This document shows, piece by piece, positions 48,737-57,908 of a DNA stretch of 64,000 nucleotides. The translations under genes were made by a program, and so were the position numbers. The notes beneath the pieces were generated by a model, which was given only the letters and a program-made list of their open reading frames with translations, did no database searches and was not told the origin of the DNA. Location of the stretch: assembly GCF_030694575.1 (NCBI RefSeq), contig NZ_JAUYUS010000002.1:1-64000 (forward strand), written 5' to 3'. Every line of letters starts with the position of its first letter. Position 1 is the first letter of the stretch. Origin of the DNA: Parvibaculum sp. GTDB lineage: Bacteria; Pseudomonadota; Alphaproteobacteria; Parvibaculales; Parvibaculaceae.

Positions 48737-49354
48737 ATGACCGAAGACAACGATCCCGAAGCCCTCACGCTTGCCATGGAAGCGGCCGCGGAGGCGACGC
48801 GCGCTTTTGGGCTGGAGACGCAGCGGACGATGAAGGCGGTGACCGACGATTTCCGGCGCGCGGGCGCGGGCGGGCGCGACTTCGGCAGCGCGGTGGCCGG
48901 CGCCTTCGACGGCATTGCGCTGAAGGGGCGGTCGCTTTCGGACGTGTTGCGGAAGCTGGCGCTCGATCTGTCGCGCATGGCGCTTGAAAGCGCGGGCAAT
49001 GCGATGGGGAGCGCGATTTCCGGCGCGATGGGGAACCTGTTCGCCAGCGCGAAGGGCAATGCTTTCTCCGACGGGCGTGTGATGCCGTTCGCCAAGGGTG
49101 GCGTGGTGTCGAGCCCGATGCTCTTTCCGCTGCGTGGGGGCACGGGGCTCGCGGGCGAAGCGGGCGCGGAGGCGATATTGCCGCTGCGGCGCGGCGCGGA
49201 TGGGCGGCTCGGCGTGGCAGCGGAAGGCGGCGCGGCGCCGATGCAGATTACTTTCAATGTGACGGCGGCGGACGCCGAGAGTTTCCGCCGCTCGGAATCG
49301 CAGATCGCCGCGATGCTCGCGCGTGTGGCGGGGCGCGGCGCAAGGAATCTTTGA
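48737..49354 (+). CDS. GTA tape measure protein (g11)
   Basis: The 205-residue protein has an Ala-rich helical body ('FRRAGAGGRDFGSAVAGAFDGIALKGRSLSDVLRKLALDLSRMAL'), the glycine stretch 'GGVVSSPMLFPLRGGTGLAGEAGAEAILPLRRGADGRLG' and a C-terminal helix. It is short for a tape measure, as in GTAs with short tails. It starts just after g10.1 and is followed at once by g12. Confidence 0.88.
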   Translation: MTEDNDPEALTLAMEAAAEATRAFGLETQRTMKAVTDDFRRAGAGGRDFGSAVAGAFDGIALKGRSLSDVLRKLALDLSRMALESAGNAMGSAISGAMGNLFASAKGNAFSDGRVMPFAKGGVVSSPMLFPLRGGTGLAGEAGAEAILPLRRGADGRLGVAAEGGAAPMQITFNVTAADAESFRRSESQIAAMLARVAGRGARNL

Positions 49355-49355
49355 A

Positions 49356-49988
49356 ATGGCCTTTCACGAAATTCGCTTTCCGCTGGAGATTGCGCTGGGT
49401 GCGTCGGGCGGGCCGGAGCGGCGGACGGAGATCGTTACGCTGGGTTCCGGACATGAGGAACGCAACTCGCCCTGGGCGGCGTCGCGGCGGCGCTACAATG
49501 CGGGCTACGGCATTCGCGCGCTCGACGACATCCATGCGCTGGTCGCCTTCTTCGAGGCGCGGCACGGACGGCTGCATGGCTTTCGCTGGCGCGACCGCGC
49601 CGATTGCAGGAGCTGCGCGCCCGGCGCCGCTGTGAGCGCTGCGGACCAGATGCTCGGCACGGGCGACGGAGAGCGGACGGCGTTTCAGCTCGTGAAGACC
49701 TATGCCTCGGGCGAGGCGAGCTATACGCGCGTTATAGAGAAGCCCGTTGCGGGAAGCCTGCGCGTTGCCGTTGGCGGCGCGGCGATGGAAGAGGGAGCGG
49801 ATTTCGGAGTCGATCTTTCGACGGGCATCGTGAGTTTCGCGGTGGCGCCGGGCGAGGGCGTGAGCGTGACGGCGGGCTTCGAGTTCGACGTGCCGGTCCG
49901 CTTCGACACGGATTTTCTCGACATCAATCTCGCCGCCTTCGAGGCAGGCAGCGTTCCCAATATTCCGATCGTCGAAATCAGGGTCTAG
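49356..49988 (+). CDS. GTA DUF2460 baseplate protein (g12)
   Basis: The 210-residue protein matches DUF2460: 'FHEIRFPLEIALGASGGPERRTEIVTLGSGHEERNSPWA', 'ALVAFFEARHGRLHGFRWRDRADCRSC' and 'VRFDTDFLDINLAAFEAG'. It is a distal tail protein of the GTA. ATG 49356 gives the family N-terminus; only one base separates it from g11. Confidence 0.92.
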   Translation: MAFHEIRFPLEIALGASGGPERRTEIVTLGSGHEERNSPWAASRRRYNAGYGIRALDDIHALVAFFEARHGRLHGFRWRDRADCRSCAPGAAVSAADQMLGTGDGERTAFQLVKTYASGEASYTRVIEKPVAGSLRVAVGGAAMEEGADFGVDLSTGIVSFAVAPGEGVSVTAGFEFDVPVRFDTDFLDINLAAFEAGSVPNIPIVEIRV

Positions 49989-49992
49989 CTAA

Positions 49993-50868
49993 ATGAAAAC
50001 GCTTCCTCCGGCCCTCGCGGAACATCTCGCGAGCGGTGCGACGACGCTTGCCTGGTGCTGGAAGCTGACGCGCGCGGACGGCACGGTGCTCGGCTTTACC
50101 GATCACGACGGCGATCTCGAATTCGACGGCACGACGTATGAAGCGGCGGGCGGCTTCACCGCGTCGGCGCTGGAAAGCTCGGGCGGGCTCAATGTGGACA
50201 ATCTCGATATCGCGGGCGCGCTGAGCTCCGCGCGGATCGACGAGGGCGATCTCGCGGCGGGGCTCTATGACGACGCGGAGATCGAAATCTGGCGCGTGAA
50301 CTGGCAGGACGCGGAACAGCGCGTGCCGATGCGGAAGGGCAATCTCGGCGAGGTGACGCGCTCCGGCGCAAGCTTCTCGGCGGAGCTGCGCGGCCTTGCG
50401 CACCGGTTGAACCAGCCCACGGGACGGCTCTTCCAGTATGGCTGCGATGCGGATTTCTGCGATGCGCGCTGCGGCCTCGACATCGCCGCCTGGGAGGCAA
50501 CGGGCGCGGTGGCGAGCGCGAGCGGCAACCGGGAGATCGTCCCGGACGGGCTGGACGGCCACGAGGACGGACATTTCACGCGCGGAAGGCTGACTTTCAC
50601 GAGCGGCGCGAACGCGGGCGCCTCGATGGAAGTGAAGGCGCATCGCGCCGGCACGGGCGGCGTCCGGATCGAACTCTGGCGGGCGATGGCGCGGGACGTG
50701 GCGGCGGGCGACAGCTTCACCGTGACGGCCGGATGCGACAAGCAGTTCGGCACCTGCCGCGCAAAATTCGACAATGGCGGGAATTTTCGCGGCTTCCCGC
50801 ATATGCCCGGCAACGACTACGTGCTGGCGGGCGCGAGCGGCACGACCGACGGCGGAAGGCGCGGCTGA
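49993..50868 (+). CDS. GTA DUF2163 baseplate hub protein (g13)
   Basis: The 291-residue protein matches DUF2163/phage hub: 'TTLAWCWKLTRADGTVLGFTDHDGDLEFDGTTYEAAGGFTASALE', 'LAAGLYDDAEIEIWRVNW' and several Cys in 'CDADFCDARCGLDI' and 'GCDKQFGTCRAKF', which ligate a [4Fe-4S] cluster in RcGTA g13-like hubs as I recall. It ends 'FPHMPGNDYVLAG'. Confidence 0.92.
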   Translation: MKTLPPALAEHLASGATTLAWCWKLTRADGTVLGFTDHDGDLEFDGTTYEAAGGFTASALESSGGLNVDNLDIAGALSSARIDEGDLAAGLYDDAEIEIWRVNWQDAEQRVPMRKGNLGEVTRSGASFSAELRGLAHRLNQPTGRLFQYGCDADFCDARCGLDIAAWEATGAVASASGNREIVPDGLDGHEDGHFTRGRLTFTSGANAGASMEVKAHRAGTGGVRIELWRAMARDVAAGDSFTVTAGCDKQFGTCRAKFDNGGNFRGFPHMPGNDYVLAGASGTTDGGRRG

Positions 50869-50869
50869 G

Positions 50870-51313
50870 ATGACGACAAGAGATGAGATCGTTGCGGCGG
50901 CGCGCGGCTGGGTCGGCACGCCCTACCGCCACCAGGCGAGCGTGAAAGGAGCGGGCGCCGACTGCCTCGGCCTCGTGCGGGGCGTCTGGCGGGAGACGAT
51001 GGGCGCGGAGCCGGAGACGCCGCCGCCCTATACGCCGGACTGGGCGGAGACGCCCGGCGGCGCGGGCGATGAGACCATGGCCGACGCGGCGCGGCGGCAC
51101 ATGAGCGAGATTGCCTGTGGCGAGGCCGGCGCGGGCGACATCATGCTGTTCCGCATGCGCGCGAACGGGCCGGCGAAGCATGTCGCGATCGTGAGCGGCG
51201 AGGACCGGATGATCCATGCCTGGTCGGGGCGCGCCGTCGTCGAGACCTCGCTCGGCCGCTGGTGGCGCGCGCGGGCGGCCTGCGCTTTTCGTTTCCCCGG
51301 CCTGGAGGGCTGA
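50870..51313 (+). CDS. GTA NlpC/P60 peptidase (g14)
   Basis: The 147-residue NlpC/P60 family peptidoglycan peptidase has Cys32 in 'GAGADCLGLVRGVWRE' and His in 'AKHVAIVSGEDRMIHAW'. It is part of the tail tip and is thought to open the recipient wall. ATG 50870 follows the g13 stop directly. Confidence 0.92.
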   Translation: MTTRDEIVAAARGWVGTPYRHQASVKGAGADCLGLVRGVWRETMGAEPETPPPYTPDWAETPGGAGDETMADAARRHMSEIACGEAGAGDIMLFRMRANGPAKHVAIVSGEDRMIHAWSGRAVVETSLGRWWRARAACAFRFPGLEG

Positions 51314-51316
51314 CGC

Positions 51317-54300
51317 ATGGCGACGATCGTTCTATCGAGCGCCGGCTCCGCGCTCGGCAGCGCGCTGCTGCCTTCGGGCCTGAGCTTTTTCGGCGCGACG
51401 ATTTCGGGAGCCGCCATCGGCAGCGCGATCGGCACGATGGCCGGCTCCTATGTGGACGCGCAACTCTTCGGCAGCGCGGCATCGGCGGAAGGCCCGCGCC
51501 TCAACGACCTTCACGTGATGTCGTCGACGGAAGGCGCGCCGATCGCGCGCGCCTATGGCCGCGTGCGGCTGGCCGGGCAGGTGATCTGGGCGACGAATTA
51601 CCGCGAGCACGCGAGCACGCGCTCGTCCGGCGGCGGCAAGGGCGGCGGCTCTTCCGCGAGCGTGACGGAATACAGCTACAGCGTTTCCTTCGCGGTCGCG
51701 CTCTGCGAAGGCGAGGTGGCGCGCATCGGCCGCGTCTGGGCGGACGGCAAGCCGCTGTCGCTGGCGAATGTCGCATGGCGGCTCCACCCGGGCGGCGAGA
51801 TGCAGGAATGCGATCCGCTGATCGAGGCGGTGGAAGGCGCGGCACCGGCCTATCGCGGTACGGCCTATATCGTGTTCGAGGAGATGGACGTAACGGCGTT
51901 CGGCAACCGCATCCCGCAACTGAGCTTCGAGGTTTTCCGCAACCTCGACGACGTGGAAGGACTGGTGCGCGCGGTGACGGTCATCCCCGGCGCGGGCGAG
52001 TTCGTCTATGACACCCAAAGTCCGCGCGAAATATTGAGCGAGACCTCGAGCCGCGCGATCAATGTGCATACGTCGGACGGGCGCGCCGATTTTCTCGTCG
52101 CGATGGATCAGCTCGAGGCGACGTTGCCGAATGCGCGCTGCGTGTCGCTCGTCGTGTCGTGGTTCGGCGACGATCTTCGCTGCGGCCATTGCAGCGTGCG
52201 GCCGAAGGTCGAGACGGGCCACAAGATAAGCTGGCCGGGAAGCTGGAACGTCGCCGGGCTCGCGCGCGGCGGCGCCGGCGTCGTCAGCACGGTGAACGGA
52301 CATCCGGCCTATGGCGGCACGCCGTCCGACGCATCCGTCACGCGCGCGCTGCAGAACCTGCGCGCGCGGGGGCTCGAGGTCGTCTTCTATCCGTTCGTCA
52401 TGATGGACGTGGCGGCGGACAATACGCTCACCGATCCGTGGACCGGCGCGGCGGGGCAACCCGCCTATCCCTGGCGCGGACGCATCACCTGCGACCGCGA
52501 CCTCGACGGGACGGACGCGGCGGCGGCGGAGGTGGCGGCGTTCTTCGACGGCGGCGCGTGGTCATACCGGCGCATGGTGCTGCATTATGCAGGGCTTTGC
52601 GCGGCGGCGGGCGGCGTCGATGCTTTCCTCATCGGTTCGGAAATGCGCAGCCTGACGCAGATCCGCGATGGAGCGGGAAACTATCCGGCCGTTGCGGCAC
52701 TGAAGACCCTGGCGGCGGATGTGCGCGCGATCCTCGGCCCCGGGACGAAGATTTCCTATGCCGCCGACTGGAGCGAATATCGCGGGCACGATGCGGGCGG
52801 CGGCGAATTCATCTTTCACCTCGACCCGCTCTGGGCCGACCCCGGCATCGACTTCATCGGCATCGACAATTATGCGCCGCTGACCGATTGGCGCGACGGC
52901 CAGGCGCATCTCGATGCGGCGGAAGGCTGGCGTTCGATCTACGACCTCGACTATCTCCGCAGCCGCATCGCGGGCGGGGAGGGTTTCGACTGGTATTATG
53001 CGAATGATGAAGACCGCGCGGCGCAGATCCGCACGCCGATTACCGACGGTGCTTACGAAAAGCCCTGGGTGTGGCGCGCGAAGGACATCGCGTCGTGGTG
53101 GGCGAACGCGCATTACGACCGGCCGGGCGGCATAGAAGAGGCGGCGCCGACGGCATGGGTGCCGCAATCGAAGCCCATATGGCTGACGGAGACCGGCTGT
53201 CCGGCGGTCGACAAGGGCACCAACGAGCCGAATGTCTTCAGCGATCCGAAATCGTCGGAGAGCGGGCTGCCGCATTTCTCCGACGGGCTGCGGGACGATT
53301 TCATACAGCGCCGCTTCATCGAGGCGCAGATGTCCTGGTGGGATCCGTCGCATCAAGACCATGTGGAGGGCTCGAACCCGGTCTCCGGCCTTTATGGCGG
53401 GCGGATGGTCGATCCGTCGCGCGTCTTCTTCTGGACTTGGGACGCGCGGCCCTTCCCCGCCTTTCCCGAACGGCGCGACATCTGGGCGGATGCGGACAAC
53501 TGGCAATGCGGCCACTGGCTCAACGGGCGGATGGGCGCGGCTTCGCTGCCGGCGCTCGCGGCCGCGATCATGCGCGATGTCGGCTTCGAGGCTTTCGATG
53601 CAGGCGCGCTCACGGGCGTCGTCGATGGTTTCGTCATCGACCGCATCATGTCGCCGCGCGCGGCACTGGAGCCGCTGATGCTCGCCTGCTTCTTCGACGC
53701 GGCGGAGAGCGGCGGCGTGGTCCGCTTCCGCCATTTCGGCGAGACCTCGGCGATGGTGCTGACGCCGGCCAAGCTCGCGGTGGCGGAGGAGAGCGCGGCG
53801 CCCGGCTACCGGCTGACGCGCGGGCAGGAGACGGAGCTGCCGGTCTCGGCGAAGCTGCTCTATGTCGAGGGCGGCGGCGAATACCGGCAGGCGGCGGTGG
53901 AGGCAAGGCGGCTCGGCGCGCGCAGCGAGCGCGTGGCGACGGCGGCACTGCCGATGGTGCTGACGCAGGCCCGCGCCCAAGGTATCGCCGATCTCTGGTT
54001 GCAAAAGGCATGGAGCGAACGGGAGCGCGCGACGCTGGCGCTGCCGCCGAGCCTGCTGGCGCTCGATCCGGGCGACGTGGTGACGCTCGAACTGCCGGAG
54101 CGCATGGCGCATTACCGCCTGACGACGGTGACCGACGCGGGCGCGCGTGAGGCGGCGGGCGTGGCGCATGAGGCGAGCCTCTTCGGCCGCGCGCCGATGC
54201 CGGAGCGCATGACCGCGGGCGCGGAAACGCCGAGCTGGGGCGTGCCGCTCGCGGTCTTCTTGGATTTGCCCCTGCTGACGGGCGAAGACACGCCGCATGC

Positions 54301-55177
54301 GCCGCGCGTGGCGGTTGCCGCCGATCCGTGGCCGGGTGGCGTCGCGATCTACAAAAATGCGGGCGCGGGCTTCGCGCTCGACCGGGTGGTGAGGAAGGTC
54401 GCGACCATCGGCCGGACGCTGACGCCGCTGATGCCGGGACCGGCCGGACGCTGGGACGAGGCGAACGCGTTCACCGTCGAACTCGTGAGCGGCGGTCTCG
54501 CAAGTGCCGGCGCGATGGCGGTGCTGGCGGGGGCGAATGCCGCCGCGCTGGAGACGCCGGAAGGCGACTGGGAGATCGTGCAGTTTCGAGACGCGGTGCT
54601 GGTCGCCGACGACACGTTCCTGCTTCGCGGCCTGCTGCGCGGGCAGGCGGGCACGGAGGCGGCGATGCGCGCGCCGCTCGAGGCCGGAGCGCGCTTCGTC
54701 GTTCTCGACGCTGCCGTCAGCGAAATCGGTCTGGCAGACGCTGAACGCGGTCTGGCGCGCGACTGGGCGTACGGACCCGCGCCGTTGCCCTTCGACGATC
54801 CTTCCTATGCGAGTACGACACGGATTTTCAACGGCATCGGGTTGCGTCCGCTGAGCCCGGTCCATGTCCGCGCGCGACGCGATGCCGACGGAGCGATCGA
54901 TATTCGCTGGACGCGGCGCACGCGGTGGGGCGGCGACGGTTGGGCGGGGCTCGACGTGCCGCTCGCCGAGGAGATCGAAGTCTATGAGGTGGCGATCCGC
55001 GACGGCGATGCGGTGAAGCGCGTGCTCGCCACGTCGGCACCCCATGCAAGCTACGGCGTGGCCGAACAGACCGCCGATTTCGGCGGCGCGGATTTCCCGA
55101 GCCTCGAACTCACAATCTATCAATTGAGCCGCGCATACGGGCGCGGCACCGGAAGGAGCGTCCGTCTCGATGTCTGA
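51317..55177 (+). CDS. GTA tail tip/host-specificity protein (g15)
   Basis: The 1286-residue protein has an N-terminal tail region, then a TIM-barrel-like GTA domain (about residues 450-740; 'WLTETGCPAVDKGTNEPNVFSDPKSSESGLPHFSDG' region). Around 780-950 is the phage tail 3 domain ('RYLTRGQETELP'-type) and at the end fibronectin-like beta domains. It is the largest gene of the cluster, and its product should contact the recipient surface. The reading frame is intact. Confidence 0.93.
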   Translation: MATIVLSSAGSALGSALLPSGLSFFGATISGAAIGSAIGTMAGSYVDAQLFGSAASAEGPRLNDLHVMSSTEGAPIARAYGRVRLAGQVIWATNYREHASTRSSGGGKGGGSSASVTEYSYSVSFAVALCEGEVARIGRVWADGKPLSLANVAWRLHPGGEMQECDPLIEAVEGAAPAYRGTAYIVFEEMDVTAFGNRIPQLSFEVFRNLDDVEGLVRAVTVIPGAGEFVYDTQSPREILSETSSRAINVHTSDGRADFLVAMDQLEATLPNARCVSLVVSWFGDDLRCGHCSVRPKVETGHKISWPGSWNVAGLARGGAGVVSTVNGHPAYGGTPSDASVTRALQNLRARGLEVVFYPFVMMDVAADNTLTDPWTGAAGQPAYPWRGRITCDRDLDGTDAAAAEVAAFFDGGAWSYRRMVLHYAGLCAAAGGVDAFLIGSEMRSLTQIRDGAGNYPAVAALKTLAADVRAILGPGTKISYAADWSEYRGHDAGGGEFIFHLDPLWADPGIDFIGIDNYAPLTDWRDGQAHLDAAEGWRSIYDLDYLRSRIAGGEGFDWYYANDEDRAAQIRTPITDGAYEKPWVWRAKDIASWWANAHYDRPGGIEEAAPTAWVPQSKPIWLTETGCPAVDKGTNEPNVFSDPKSSESGLPHFSDGLRDDFIQRRFIEAQMSWWDPSHQDHVEGSNPVSGLYGGRMVDPSRVFFWTWDARPFPAFPERRDIWADADNWQCGHWLNGRMGAASLPALAAAIMRDVGFEAFDAGALTGVVDGFVIDRIMSPRAALEPLMLACFFDAAESGGVVRFRHFGETSAMVLTPAKLAVAEESAAPGYRLTRGQETELPVSAKLLYVEGGGEYRQAAVEARRLGARSERVATAALPMVLTQARAQGIADLWLQKAWSERERATLALPPSLLALDPGDVVTLELPERMAHYRLTTVTDAGAREAAGVAHEASLFGRAPMPERMTAGAETPSWGVPLAVFLDLPLLTGEDTPHAPRVAVAADPWPGGVAIYKNAGAGFALDRVVRKVATIGRTLTPLMPGPAGRWDEANAFTVELVSGGLASAGAMAVLAGANAAALETPEGDWEIVQFRDAVLVADDTFLLRGLLRGQAGTEAAMRAPLEAGARFVVLDAAVSEIGLADAERGLARDWAYGPAPLPFDDPSYASTTRIFNGIGLRPLSPVHVRARRDADGAIDIRWTRRTRWGGDGWAGLDVPLAEEIEVYEVAIRDGDAVKRVLATSAPHASYGVAEQTADFGGADFPSLELTIYQLSRAYGRGTGRSVRLDV

Positions 55178-55886
55178 CAGCATTCATCTCGGCCTGCCTT
55201 ATGTCGAAGCGGCGCAGGCGCAGAAGCATGTGACCGTGAACGAGGCGCTGCGGCGGCTCGATGCGCTGGTGCATCTTGCCGTCGCCTCGCGGAGCCTTTC
55301 GTCGCCGCCCGACGCGCCGGAGGAGGGCGTGCGCTATATCGTGGCCGCGGAGCCCGCAGGTGCATGGACGGGGCATGCGGGCGAGGTGGCCGGCTTTATT
55401 GACGGGGCGTGGATTTTTTTCGTGCCCGGTACAGGCTGGCGTGCCTGGGACGAGGCTGCAGGAGAGCTGCTGATTTGTTCGGGCGGTGCCTGGAGCGCCG
55501 TCGGCGGTGCGGGCGGGCCGACAAGCGCACATGGCGCAACGACGCGCATGACCATCGTCGAAGGCGACCATGTACTTGCGGCGGGGACGACTTCCGAACC
55601 CGGCTTCGTCATTCCCGACCGCGCCGTGGTACTCGGCGTCACGGGCCGCGTCATCGACGCGGTGACAGGCGCGAGTTCGTGGCACCTGGGCGTTGCCGCC
55701 GACCCGCAGCGATACGGCAATTACATCGGCACGGCACCCGGCAGCACGGTGATTGGCGTGAGCGGTACGCCCTGCGCCTATTACGGTGCGACGCCGCTTG
55801 TCGTGACCGCCGAGGGCGGCGCCTTTACCGGCGGCGAGCTGCGACTCGCCATTCATTGCCTCGAACTGACCGGACCGGCTGCCTGA
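55170..55886 (+). CDS. DUF2793 domain-containing tail-associated protein
   Basis: The 238-residue protein starts at ATG 55170, overlapping g15 by 8 bases, with GGAAGGAG upstream. 'LPYVEAAQAQKHVTVNEALRRLDALVHLAV' and 'GVRYIVAAEPAGAWTGHAGEVAGFIDGAWIFFVPGTGWRAW' are diagnostic DUF2793. The C-terminal 110 residues form a beta domain, possibly a fibre head. It is the last structural gene. Confidence 0.9.
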   Translation: MSDSIHLGLPYVEAAQAQKHVTVNEALRRLDALVHLAVASRSLSSPPDAPEEGVRYIVAAEPAGAWTGHAGEVAGFIDGAWIFFVPGTGWRAWDEAAGELLICSGGAWSAVGGAGGPTSAHGATTRMTIVEGDHVLAAGTTSEPGFVIPDRAVVLGVTGRVIDAVTGASSWHLGVAADPQRYGNYIGTAPGSTVIGVSGTPCAYYGATPLVVTAEGGAFTGGELRLAIHCLELTGPAA

Positions 55887-55917
55887 GTCGAAGTTTCCGT
55901 CGCGGACGCTTCGTTTC

Positions 55918-55947
55918 TTGACAATGTTCTGTGTTTGTTCTTTGATA
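55918..55947 (+). promoter_or_regulatory. Lysis-module promoter with LexA box in the spacer
   Basis: TTGACA at 55918-55923 is a perfect -35. GTTC-TGTGTTT-GTTC at 55926-55940 matches the LexA box GTTC-N7-GTTC. TTTGAT/TTGATA at 55941-55947 gives a -10 with a 17-18 base spacer. LexA here would sit exactly between -35 and -10, the classic repressing position. Confidence 0.6.
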
Positions 55948-55992
55948 ATAGGATTAAAAACCTACAACTGCACACACGCGGGACAGGCGGCG

Positions 55993-56352
55993 ATGAGCCG
56001 GGCGAGCGACCTTTTCGAATGGACACCGGACCTCGCAGAAATGGCGCGGCTTGCGGCGGCAGTCGGCAAACTGGCTGAGGGAGAGGACGACGAAGGCCGC
56101 CTCGCCATCGCCTGGACGCTGCTCAACCGGCTGGCCAGGACCCGAAAGCGCGATGGCGGCCCGGCCGGTGCGGACTTCGCCGACAGGGATTTCCTGCTGG
56201 CGCTGGCGGCGCTCTGCCGCGCATGGGCAGGCGCGGCCCCCGATCCGACACGCGGAGCGACCCGCTTCCATCCGCATACGGAATTGCCCCGGTGGGCAAG
56301 GCATAAAGCGCCGAATGCGCTGATTGGCGGCAATTTTTTTTATGCGCCCTGA
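55993..56352 (+). CDS. Putative SleB-like cell wall hydrolase (endolysin candidate)
   Basis: The 119-residue protein starts at ATG 55993. It has the SleB/hydrolase_2 pattern: 'GEDDEGRLAIAWTLLNRLA' with an acidic active-site candidate, 'FLLALAALCRAWAGAAPDPTRGATRFHPHTELPRWARHKAPNALIGGNFFYA'-type end ('DPTRGATRFH...W...IGGNFFY'). Relatives cut peptidoglycan glycan chains. It has no signal peptide, so a holin would be needed. It is transcribed from its own promoter and followed by a holin-like gene. Confidence 0.65.
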   Translation: MSRASDLFEWTPDLAEMARLAAAVGKLAEGEDDEGRLAIAWTLLNRLARTRKRDGGPAGADFADRDFLLALAALCRAWAGAAPDPTRGATRFHPHTELPRWARHKAPNALIGGNFFYAP

Positions 56353-56391
56353 TCCGGTGTGGAGAGGGCATCACAGGTGAAAGGAACTGAT

Positions 56392-56571
56392 ATGGATTTT
56401 CTCTTTTCCGGCATTCTCGGCGAATGGATCGAGGCGGTACTTGCCATTGTCGGCGCCGCATCAGCGGTGGCGGCGGCCACGCCGACCAAGAAAGACGACA
56501 ATATCATCGGCACGATCTCGCGGGTGATCGACGTGATCGCGCTCAATGTCGGGCATGCCAAACGCCAGTAA
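56392..56571 (+). CDS. Small holin-like membrane protein
   Basis: The 59-residue protein starts at ATG 56392, after AAGGAACTGAT. One hydrophobic helix ('WIEAVLAIVGAASAVAAATP') is followed by a Lys/Asp stretch ('TKKDDNII') and an amphipathic helix ending 'LNVGHAKRQ'. I recall similar 'PTKKDD' proteins near phage lysis genes, and its position next to a wall hydrolase supports holin-type function. A true holin role is inferred. Confidence 0.5.
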   Translation: MDFLFSGILGEWIEAVLAIVGAASAVAAATPTKKDDNIIGTISRVIDVIALNVGHAKRQ

Positions 56572-56588
56572 TACGTCGAAAAACGAGC

Positions 56589-56613
56589 CCCGGCCGCCGC
56601 AAAGGCGGCCGGG
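56589..56613 (+). terminator. Hairpin terminator after the lysis-like genes
   Basis: A 10-bp GC stem, CCCGGCCGCC/GGCGGCCGGG, with loop GCAAA lies 18 bases past the holin-like stop. The downstream region is AT-rich but has no immediate U-run. Confidence 0.6.
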
Positions 56614-56775
56614 AAACGAGCTGTTTATTGTTCGATTGTAAATAAAAAACATTCAGTCTCGTTAAAACCACCTTAGTAAGCCGCCACCTACCATTCCCCC
56701 GTAGCGTACCCCCGGCCCGGAAAATGACGTCGACGTGAGGTCATGACGAGGCCCGAAACGAAGCAGGGGATGCAT

Positions 56776-56967
56776 ATGGCGAGGAAGATTTTCTACAACC
56801 GCCGCTCCCGCCGCCGCCTTGCGGTCGCGACGGGCATGCTTGCGTCCGCCGCGATGCTCTTTTCCGCAGGCGTCTATGCCGGCAAGACCTATCCAACCGT
56901 GTTCAGCGCCTCCACCTATCTGAACAGCGACGCAGCGCCCCTGACGCTTGCCGCAACGGAATTCTGA
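56776..56967 (+). CDS. Small exported hypothetical protein
   Basis: The 63-residue protein has a basic N-terminus ('RRSRRRLAVATGMLASAAMLFSAGVYAG') forming a signal or single anchor helix, then 30 polar residues. The family is unknown. ATG 56776 follows AGGGG; ATG 56743 would add 11 residues. Short length makes the gene call moderate. Confidence 0.45.
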   Translation: MARKIFYNRRSRRRLAVATGMLASAAMLFSAGVYAGKTYPTVFSASTYLNSDAAPLTLAATEF

Positions 56968-57092
56968 CCTCTCCCTACCTTCCTTCCCTCTTGTTCTTCC
57001 CCAAAACATTCGCCGACCGTTCTCCGCCGGACAGCGGAGCCATATACTGCTAGAAAAACCGCCACGGAAAAATCGTGTGGCGGAGCGGCGGG

Positions 57093-57884
57093 ATGGATTT
57101 GAAGCTCAACGGAAAGCGGGCGCTTGTCTCCGGTTCTCATCGGGGTACCGGACGGGCCATCGCGCATGCGCTGGCGCGCGAAGGCGCGGAAACCATCGTG
57201 CATGGCTTCGAGCATGACGCCGCGGAAGCGGTTGCCGCCGAAATCCGCGCAAAAGGCTTCGCCGCCAGCGCCGTTGCCGGCGACATCACGACGGACACGG
57301 GCGCCGCAGACGTCGTAAGCGCGGCCGGCGAGGTCGACATCCTCATCAACAATTACGGCACGGCCGATGCTGGCTCGTGGACGAGAACGGAAACCGCCGA
57401 CTGGATCGACGCCTATCAAAAGAACGTGCTCTCCGCCGTGCGGCTGACGCGCGGCCTGATGGGCGGGATGAAGCAACGCGGCTGGGGCCGCATCGTGATG
57501 CTCGGCACCATAGGCTCGACGGAGCCGGCCGCGCGCATGCCGCATTACTATGCGTCGAAGGGTGCGCTCGCGACGATGACCGTTTCGCTTGCGAAGGAAC
57601 TCGCCGGGACGGGCATCACCGTCAACCTGGTGTCGCCCGGCCTCATACGCACCAAGGAAGTGGAAGAACGTTTTCTCGCCCAGGGCCGCGAGCGAGGCTG
57701 GGGCACGACATGGGAAGAAGTCGAGCCGCACGTCCTGAAAAATTTCATGGGAAACCTGACTGGACATATTCCGGTGCCTGAGGAAATCGCCGATCTTGTC
57801 GTCTTCGTCGCAAGCCCGCTTGCAAGCGCGATCCACGCGCTCAACATGCGGATCGATGGCGGTTCCACGGCGCTGGTCACATAA
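57093..57884 (+). CDS. SDR family oxidoreductase
   Basis: The 263-residue protein starts at ATG 57093. The NAD(P) motif is 'VSGSHRGTGRAIA' (TGxxxGxG variant), 'INNYGTA' is the NNAG-equivalent, and the catalytic Ser lies in 'LGTIGS' with 'YYASKGA' (YxxxK). It is first gene of a likely catabolic operon with two acyl-CoA dehydrogenases 24 bases downstream. It probably oxidises a hydroxyacyl intermediate; the substrate is unknown. Confidence 0.9.
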   Translation: MDLKLNGKRALVSGSHRGTGRAIAHALAREGAETIVHGFEHDAAEAVAAEIRAKGFAASAVAGDITTDTGAADVVSAAGEVDILINNYGTADAGSWTRTETADWIDAYQKNVLSAVRLTRGLMGGMKQRGWGRIVMLGTIGSTEPAARMPHYYASKGALATMTVSLAKELAGTGITVNLVSPGLIRTKEVEERFLAQGRERGWGTTWEEVEPHVLKNFMGNLTGHIPVPEEIADLVVFVASPLASAIHALNMRIDGGSTALVT

Positions 57885-57908
57885 AGTAAAAGAGAACGGG
57901 AGACGAGA

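Noticed and set aside
52562-55183. 873-residue open frame opposite g15
   Set aside because: Arg-rich shadow with no domain; g15 on the plus strand is unambiguous.
38339-56571. Intact temperate prophage
   Set aside because: No integrase, excisionase, replication, lysogeny repressor next to it or attachment repeats; gene order is GTA-type.
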